Shown here: in pieces, positions 56,441 to 64,000 of the stretch | Numbering within the stretch: the first letter of the stretch is position 1 | How the letters are laid out: each line of letters starts with the position of its first letter | NCBI RefSeq assembly: GCF_018143015.1 | Contig: NC_054751.1 | Location: 15,175,292 to 15,239,291 of the forward strand | Length of the DNA: 64,000 nt | Source: Lytechinus variegatus | Lineage: Eukaryota > Echinodermata > Echinoidea > Temnopleuroida > Toxopneustidae | Direction: 5' to 3' | Program-made: the position numbers and the translations under genes | The notes under the pieces: generated by a model | Told to the model about the DNA's origin: nothing | Seen by the model: the letters and a program-made list of their open reading frames with translations, nothing else | Databases searched by the model: none

Positions 56441-57762
56441 GGCCAAGTAAAAAAAGAAAGTAGTTGATCGTCCTCGCGCGCATGTATTTTGGCCGCCGCA
56501 TTAAATTTTTTTTATATTTACTATTTTCTAAAAAAAAATGTGATGTTTCTCGTCCGTGCCCTCTTTCCATTTTGATTGCAGCATCAATTTTCTTGATATT
56601 TACTATTTTTATGACTGCTGAATCGCAAAAAAAATCACAAGATTGGCGAGTGATTTGCTCTCATGTGCTCTGGGATCTCTCTCACAACTTCAAAAACAAT
56701 TGCAAAGTCCGATATCGCCGTAACTGCAAGATTTTTTTTTTTATTGGAAATTTGAAGATACTTCATAAATTAGCGAGAAAATAAAGTTTGCAAGCTCAGA
56801 AAAGATCACAGATTTCTTCATTTTTAGTGCATTTTCAGGGACCCCACTTCCTGAATCTGAACTAATCCGTCGTGTGCTTTGGAAATATGGCGCAGATAGA
56901 TCAATTTCAGTGACGTAATTTGTATTTCAGCGGGGTTTTTTGGTGAGTGATAGCGCCTGTATTTTTGTGTGTTACGGTGATTGTCTGTGTGACTCTGTTG
57001 CATGGAGATATACATCTCTATGCTCTGTTGGCTGAATGCATGTGTGCTGGGATGATGTGACTGCTGGCACATGTGAATTTGTGAAATGAATTGAATTTTC
57101 TGTCGAGTTTTCAAACTTTAGCAGGCAATGCATTGAATATTCAATATCAATATAAAGAATGAATAAAAATTGAACAGTATTAAACATTATGTAAACGAAC
57201 AAGCAGCTGGAAACTGCGATGCAAAACCATGCCCAGAGCCCTGGCCCAGAGCTAAAGAAAAGATTGGCTCTGGAAAACTGAACATGACCATGGTAATAAA
57301 AATGAACCCCCCCCCCATACATTATTTTTACCCTTACCTATATATTAATATAGAATGTTTAAATTATTCACTTGACATGAACATTCTGTTTTACAAAAAT
57401 ACAGTACCAGTATACATGTACATCAGTAATAACATCAATAGATTTTTATCGCATAATACATTTTCCATAGATTTACAATCAATCGTAGATATTTATGTTC
57501 TACTGATTTATTATTAATATTGAGCATGCATCGATCACATAATTGGAGCTTGACATGGCCTGACAATGATTTGAATAAAAAATAGCAAAAAAAATAGTAA
57601 ATACTTTAGTAAGGGCCTCCCTCATCACTGATGTCAAAAATCGGGCCAAGAAAATGCCTCCTTGTTTTAAAAAAAATAGTAAGATAGCAAATAGTAAGGA
57701 CCTCCCTCATCATTGCTCTTGAAAAACCCGGACGGCCAACTACTTTCTTTTTTTACTTGGCC
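56441..57762. mobile_element. non-autonomous PIF/Harbinger-type element
   Basis: Terminal inverted repeats start GGCCAAGTAAAAAAAGAAAG and continue to TAGTTG; both ends are nearly perfect over 26 bp. The flanks are TAA on each side (56438-56440, 57763-57765), the TWA target typical of PIF/Harbinger. The 1.3-kb interior has no transposase; subterminal repeats such as AAATAGTAAG..CCTCCCTCATCA are repeated near the right end. Confidence 0.75.
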
Positions 57763-58009
57763 TAAATACAAGGAGTATAACCTAGAGAGAAGATAGATAT
57801 ATCTTATTCTAAAATAAATAGAACAATGACCATCATCTTATGTGGTCATCATACTCATAAATGACATATATATACACAAATACATGTATCTATGTGAGAA
57901 AATAAGTAATTAGATACTAATCAGATAGATATTTTTCTCTCTTTCCTTCACGGATAAAGAAAGAAAGAAAAGAAAAAAATATCGAATTATTCTTTTTGGA
58001 AGTGTTTCG

Positions 58010-58855
58010 TTCAAAGAACGAAACAAAACAGTGCATTTTGGACACCAGGGTCCTGAGAATTCAGGAGCCTAAGGATTTCCTCAGGATTGGTGATGTTTGC
58101 CTCGACAAGAAGCATTGACCTTTCCATTACATACTTAGGGCATTTTACAATGTAGTGTTCAATTGTTTCTTTCTCCGTACATGAATTGCACTGTCCCATA
58201 GGGTGTGTTTTCATTCGCCAGAGATCTTCATTTAGTACTATATGACCTAATCGGAGTCGATGGAATATCTTTTCTCTTGCTCGTTCTAATGAGCAAGTCA
58301 GTGTTTGTAAGACCGACTTTTGGATTACTCGATATTGGGTGTTAGGGGAGTTTTGCCATCTGGACTGCCATTGATTAAAAGAAATTATCTTTAAAATATT
58401 ATTCACTTCAGAAGTACATAAGTAATTTGTTATTTCTATGGGTTTGTTGAGAGCTGCTTTACATGAAAATTGGCACGTTCATTACCTATTATTCCACAGT
58501 GGGAGGGGATCCAATAAAAACTAACATCAATATTTTACAATTTTAGATGGGACAAACTTAGTAGTATTTCCGAAATGAAATTTTCTTCTTTGTTATTTTT
58601 AATGCCAGTAAAGCACTAAAGGAGTCTGTGAAAATAACAGTACCTACATAGAGGTTATCTAGCTGGTGTAGCCAATCAAGGGCCAGCATGATGCCTGCCA
58701 GTTCGGTTCTGTAGATAGAAGTACCATCTGACAATCTCTTTGATTGTTGATAAGTGAATGCTGGAACGCAAAATGCTGCAGAACTGCGCCCTTCCTTGGG
58801 TGTTTTGTTTTTAATTTTCTGTTCTAGTAAAATCAACCTTAGCGACAGCATAATT
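58010..58855 (-). mobile_element. LINE 3' fragment with RNase H domain (I-like)
   Basis: Minus strand. 58851-58558 encodes an RNase H part: SDGTSIYRTELAGIMLALDW (the RTELAG acidic site) and VIFTDSFSALLAL. After frame changes, 58406-58011 encodes the C-terminal region with FHRLRLGHIVLNEDLWRMK and a Cys/His block CNSCTEKETIEHYIVKC. RNase H after the RT with this tail is found in I/ingi-type LINEs. The RT core is missing, so it is 5'-truncated and frameshifted. Confidence 0.78.
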
Positions 58856-58859
58856 GGAC

Positions 58860-60460
58860 CAAAACAAAAAGTCAGTCATTAAACTAAATAAGAAATTTGT
58901 GTATTTCTGTGGTACAAATGTTAAATATTAACATCATAAAAAAATAGAATAGGACAAAATATAGTAAATGGGAATTATTTACTTACTACTAGAATTTTGT
59001 TTTTACCAAACATCGGACAAGCTTTCCAATTATCGGACATGTAAAAGTTGTGCGCTGCAATCACTTTTTTGCGATTTACATCACGCTCTAAATCCCAAAA
59101 TAATTGCTTGATTTCAGCTGGGCAAATTCATACTGATTTTTATTATTACTCTCAATAATTTTGATATATCAGTATATAATATCCTGCCTGTAGGGAATAT
59201 ACAGGTAGGATTATGGTATGCCAATGCAGTACACAACACACACACTTTAAAAAATCATTAAAATAACACTTTTGTGACCAAAATACTAATTTCCTTACAA
59301 TCACATCTGCAATTTACTTTTCATGAATAACATAGGATCAATTTTTGTATTCACCAGAGCACTAAAAAAACTTGAATTTTGGGCATATTTTTGTGTACGC
59401 CCTCTATTGGTGGAAAGTAATATGGCAAGAAAATTTTTTAATACGAAAATGTAATTAAAAGAATCAAATTTACTTCAGAGCCAAGTTATATGATGATTAG
59501 CTGTAATAATATCTGACAGTGTCAAACAATCAAGCATTTGTCCCAAAGAAAAAGAGAAAATAAGCCAAACATTGCCAACCTTATTTTTGCCACACATGAA
59601 GTACCAACAGAGAACAAGGTTATATCATAACATTGTTCATTGAATGAGTGCCAAACGGAACTCTTTCAGCTCTAAACATCAGACGCCTTTGCTCAGCTGT
59701 GAGCTACTTTGTTCTGAAAAGCAATGCATGCGTGTTAAAAAAATAATGATAATAATTACTTCTTATTAAGCGCTTTTTCAAAAGATACAAAATTAGCAAG
59801 GTTCATAAGAATCTTTGGAAATAAAAATCAAAGATTTTACCCTTGGATTTAACACCAGAAATATTTTTTTGAGCTGCAACCTTGGTCTACTGTATTTGCA
59901 ACTTCAATAGAAGGTAAGTTCATGTATCACCTGCATGCAAGTCCCCCACCAGTGCAGATTCCTGTAGTTGTGGGGAGGGAGATGAAGTAATTTTTGTCCG
60001 ATATTTGGGCACTTTACTCAGTGTCGATTATGTCATTTCTCATCTTCCAAACAATTTTCCAGGAATTACATTTATTTTAGCATTAGTAAGTTACTACATG
60101 TAGGCCAAATCACTAATGTCAACAAATATTAACACAGCACAAAACACACCATAAATATTGTAACACGCTAAGCCTCAAAGCCACTATTACATTTTCCTTG
60201 CCACAGCACAGGAGAGTCAGATTTCAACTCCAAAATCGCCTTTGAAAATCAAATTTTGCTCTTGAAAATTAGAATCTGCATCATATTTCCAGTGCACATG
60301 ACGGCTTAGCTCAGATTTAAAAAGCGTGATTGCTGAAAAATGCGCTAGAAATGGAGAAATTGGTGGTTTTTGTTTCAAGGTTGCAAATCAAATGTTCTCA
60401 CGAATTTGGGACTGTACAGTATTTTCAAAATGGCAAATCAAAATCAAAACACTGAACACT
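58860..60460. other. no gene; short SINE/LINE tail at 59738-59800
   Basis: The minus strand of 59738-59800 reads AAAAAGCGCTTAATAAGAAG then AATTATTATCATTATT, the usual 3' end of CR1/L2-type LINEs and their SINEs. The rest is AT-rich without recognised genes. Confidence 0.45.
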
Positions 60461-60465
60461 GACTT

Positions 60466-60632
60466 CCATCAAAGTTTTCAGCACTGACTAAAATGGTCAG
60501 TGCTGACTATTTCAGTGAAATCCTTGGTTTTAATTGGCTAAGAAGCACTTGCGTCTGACTGTTGCTATGGTAACTGTCGGAGAAAGACAACGTGTCAGTG
60601 CTGACAACTTTCATGAAACGGATCCCAGGTTG
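60466..60632. mobile_element. short MITE with CAGCACTGAC inverted ends
   Basis: Left AAAGTTTTCAGCACTGAC pairs with right GTCAGTGCTGACAACTTT. An internal hairpin GCACTGAC..GTCAGTGC lies at 60482-60504. Right end TTTCATGAAACGGATCC is typical of this MITE class. Confidence 0.65.
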
Positions 60633-60824
60633 CATATCAAGTGCGGAGCAGCTAAATCCAGCGGCTCTTCCACACATTGACTTTTGATCACTTGATGTGC
60701 CATGTCGAATAAAGGGCTGTTATTATCAACATTATTATAGGGTTAGTTTTTACGATGGAAAGCTTGAACCTCGCACTTTATTTTTTCAGCAGGGCCGGGT
60801 TGTCTTAAATGCTGAGTTGACCTT

Positions 60825-62465
60825 TATCCATGTCTATAAGAATATGACTGTTGACCCTGGGCTAACTGCATTGACCTTTTTATTTATTTCTCTTCTCTTT
60901 CCATTTACAAAGGCAAAATTCATTACGTATCATTCATGTATCATTGTCAGTATGTTGACTATGCTTATACAACTGTATGTCTATTGAACTACAATGATTG
61001 AACCATTATCGTACTTAACATTCTTTAAGTATTTTTTTTTCCCGCCATTTCTCCAATTTCATCCCTTCATACGCACACAACTTGCATGACTTGTATGTCA
61101 ACCGCTTAATCTCTCAATCCAATTAAGCATTGTTCCAAATTAGTTTACGATTGACATGTCAAAATATTTTAAACGGTTTTTTCTTTTATATAAAAGATTT
61201 GGTTGACATACGAGCATGTATAAGAATATGACTGTTGACCCTTGGCTAACTGAATAGACCTTGCCTAATCTTTTTATTTATTTCTCTTCTCTTTCCGTTT
61301 ACAATGGCAAAATTCATTACATAATGCATACTGCAAAGTCTAATGACAATCTGTATAACAGAAACAAACTTCTTTTGTACTTGCACTGTAATTACATTCT
61401 TCAACGTTGCATGTTTTATTCGTAAAACAACCTTTATTGTGTTTTTCCTATTACAAGGAAAATACTTTCAAAAAGGGAAAGAGAAGAGAAACATTTTACC
61501 CTTTCATGTATCATTGCCAGTGTGTTGATTATACTTATACAAACTGTACAATATGTCATTTCAACTACCTGGTTGGAACAATTACTTTTAGTCTCGTACT
61601 TAACATTCCTTCATAGAGTATTTTTCCCGCCACTTCTCAGTTCATCCCTACATACGGCCCACCTTTTGTGTATCAATCGCTTTATCTTTCTCTATCCAAT
61701 TAAGCTTTGTTCCAAATTGGATGACGAAATTCATTCTTGGACTTTTAAACTGTCAGAAAAGATACGATTAGCATATTTTATTTAATGAAAGGTTGTTCTC
61801 TATTATTTTACACCTCAATGCATGCAATCACCTTGAATTATTACATCCACAGGTTTCACGTAGGCGTGATTATCATGCACCACCGATCATTCCCCGCCTA
61901 CCAAATTGTCCATGATTATTATTGCTGGATACATGAGCATGTAAGAACATGACGACTGACCATGGGCAAACCTCATTGACCTTTGCCTAATCATTCTTTG
62001 TTCTGTTCTCTGTCCCTATACAAATCATTACGTAATGAAGTTTATGTACAGCTAGCAACAACCAGAATACCGCAAGTGAACTTTTTGTACTTGTACTGTA
62101 ATTACATTCTTCAACGGTATTCATAAAACAACCTTTTATTGTTTATATTGTTATTAGACGAAAATTTGTTAATTCAATTGCTTTAATCCTTTGATTAAAA
62201 GAAAGGGAGAGAGAAGGTGAAAATCTGTTCTTTAATGTATGTTGATTACGCTAATACAGTGTATAAACTGTGCATTATTATGTCCTTTCAACTACATGGT
62301 TGTTCCATTATCTTTAGTCATGTACTTAACATTTTTCCATATAGTATTTTTTTCCCGCCACTCATCGAATTCATCCCTATATTTACACCAACCCTTTTGT
62401 GTACCAAACGCTTAATGTCTCTATCCAATTAAGCATTGTCTCAAAGTGGATACTCAAATTCATTA
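60825..62465. repeat. three diverged tandem copies of a noncoding unit
   Basis: Copies at about 60825-61145, 61215-61735 and 61935-62465 share ordered blocks: ATAAGAATATGACTGTTGACC, CATTGACCTTTGCCTAATC, TTTCTCTTCTCTTTCC, CAAATTCATTACGTAATG, GTACTTAACATT, TTTTTCCCGCCACT and TCCAATTAAGCATTGT. Inter-unit segments differ in length. Short open frames are not conserved between copies, so the unit looks noncoding. Confidence 0.7.
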
Positions 62466-62469
62466 TTTG

Positions 62470-63285
62470 ACTTGTAAACGATCTGCTGGTGAAGATATGC
62501 TGAAAGTTTGTACTGTACCTTCATTTCACGTAATTAATTTGCTTTATCACATCCCCAGGTTTCAATCAGGCATGGTTATGCACCACTGATCACTTCCCAC
62601 TCCTCAATGAAACTTTCTATTAAACAATAGTTGGCGGGTTCGTGCAGCCACTGACCTTGTAGTCCCCACTAGTCTCTTTGACAGTGCTTATCATTATTTA
62701 AATCAATTGTTTGTTTGTTTTTTGTACTACAACATTTACTACAGTGCAAACTTAAACAAACTTTTATTTGTTTGTTTTATGACTGTCTTAGCAGTATTTT
62801 GTTTTTCTAAGATGTGAGAAACCTAATCGTTTCTGGTTAATGGATCTGGCTTCATGTTTGCCTTTTCCCCTTCTTTCTTTTAATTTTTCTTGATATTTAT
62901 CTCTCAAGCATACCAATTCATGTCCTTTCAAAACAGTATTTTTTACCGATAGAAACCACTGTAAATAATCAAATGTTCGATACAGCTGAATTTAGGCTTT
63001 GTTTGTTAATTATGTCTTGTCTCGATTCCCCCTTTGTAAATTCTAAGTATTGCTGCTGAAATTGTTTTATTGTATTTTTTTTTGGTGGTCGGGCTTTGCT
63101 CTTCTGCCTATTCATCATTGACCAAGATGGGTCTTATTCATTTTGTACTTGTATATTATGTTCCAATTGCTGATACACGAGCACCACTTTCAAACATGAA
63201 CACACATTCACGCACACACATAATCACCTGCACCACTTGCACACTTGCAGTTGACCTCTCTCCAAACCTCCGGTACTTTACATTT
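62470..63285. other. no gene recognised
   Basis: AT-rich sequence with several T-rich runs. No coding region or repeat that I can name before the LINE begins. Confidence 0.4.
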
Positions 63286-63289
63286 TCAC

Positions 63290-64000
63290 GCCCCCCTGTC
63301 TGAGTCACATACCTTTACCCCAGACATTATTATTGAGAATTCACAAGATAGCAAATATTACACTCCGCAAGAATTTAAAAACAAATTTAATAATACTTCA
63401 GACAATATTTCACTTTTTCATGCAAACATACGAAGTATAAATAAGAACTTTGAATATTTAGTTAACCTGTTACACTCATTAAACAACTTTCCCTTTTCCG
63501 TAATTGGCTTAACCGAAACATGGTTACATGAAAATTCCCCAGATATTTTTAATCTACCTAATTATAATTTAATAAGGACAGACCGTAAAGAAAGAAGAGG
63601 TGGTGGTGTTGCCTTTTATATTTCACATAATCTTAAATTCACAGTTCGTTCTGATGCAAAATTATCTCATGCAGAGTCTTTGTTCATAGAGATCGAAAAT
63701 ACTAGTTCCAAAAACATTATAATAGGATTAGTTTATAGACCCCCTAATTCAAATACAGACCTCTTTCATGATGAATTAGAACAATTTCTTTATAAAATAG
63801 GGGATGAAAACAAACATATTTTTCTACTCGGTGATTTTAATATTAACTTCTTGCCCTCAACCGATAATAATAATGCAACTAATTTCATGAAATTGATGTA
63901 CTCATTTGGCTTCCTTTCTATCATTAATAAACCCACCAGAATTAATTTAAATTCATCAACTCAGATTGATAACATTTTTTCGAACGTCCATAATAGCAAA
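63290..64000 (+). mobile_element. jockey/CR1-type LINE, endonuclease part, runs off the edge
   Basis: From about 63290 one plus-strand frame stays open to the window end. It encodes the N-terminal part of an APE-type endonuclease: LFHANIRSINKNFEYL, FSVIGLTETWLHENSP, RRGGGVAFYISHN, IIIGLVYRPPNSN and IFLLGDFNINFLPS. The ETW, YRPP and GDFN motifs carry catalytic residues and are intact. The reverse transcriptase should lie beyond 64000. It may be the same family as the copy at 30740, which keeps the complementary 3' half. Exact ORF start not determined. Confidence 0.88.

Overview
This is eukaryotic genomic DNA: AT-rich, with intron-bearing genes and a very high load of mobile elements and foldback repeats. 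The two clear host genes (ERI1, FBXO36), the GGGCCCGTTT-type MITEs, the tRNA-derived SINEs, and the TIR elements built around ~150-bp minisatellites (including the TGACCTTTGACCTTGG type) suggest a marine deuterostome, most likely an echinoderm such as a sea urchin. That assignment is an inference from style, not from a database match.

Layout. 0.6-4.5 kb is a graveyard of transposon fragments: a hAT transposase piece, a SAP/SWIM-type ORF piece, and a LINE ORF1 whose 5' half is inverted. 4.5-11.26 kb is a ~3.1-kb unit in two nearly identical tandem copies. Each copy carries a HARBI1-like transposase 5' exon, an unidentified 94-codon exon and a foldback MITE; only the second copy has a TTAA-flanked MITE. 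A broken Polinton polymerase fossil follows (11.26-12.33 kb), then quiet sequence and a 500-bp polypurine tract.

16.3-21.2 kb is a complete ERI1 gene (+ strand, six coding exons, 390 aa). One intron holds a dead duplicate of exon 3 and a miRNA-like hairpin. 21.7-25.8 kb is a nest: TGGTCTAAT repeats flank a TIR-minisatellite element, which carries two LINE fragments.

28.4-38.5 kb is FBXO36 (- strand, five coding exons, 198 aa), convergent to ERI1. Its introns hold a LINE, a SINE, a minisatellite element, several MITEs and a striking ~853-bp near-perfect palindrome. Each palindrome arm carries a promoter-like segment, an ATG and a splice donor; the minus-strand copy could splice in frame to FBXO36 exon 2.

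38.7-52.5 kb is bounded by inverted copies of one repeat and contains two AATGGT-rich minisatellite arrays (one with a 178-bp higher-order repeat), a hairpin-rich ACACC/GGTGT element, a 680-bp element in direct duplicate and one or two orphan exon candidates. 52.5-64 kb is mostly MITEs, a Harbinger-type non-autonomous element, an RNase H-bearing LINE fragment, a diverged three-copy noncoding repeat and the start of a jockey/CR1-type LINE that runs off the right edge.

The two host genes do not obviously work together: one processes RNA ends, the other is a presumptive ubiquitin-ligase adaptor. Most of what is unusual here is structural.
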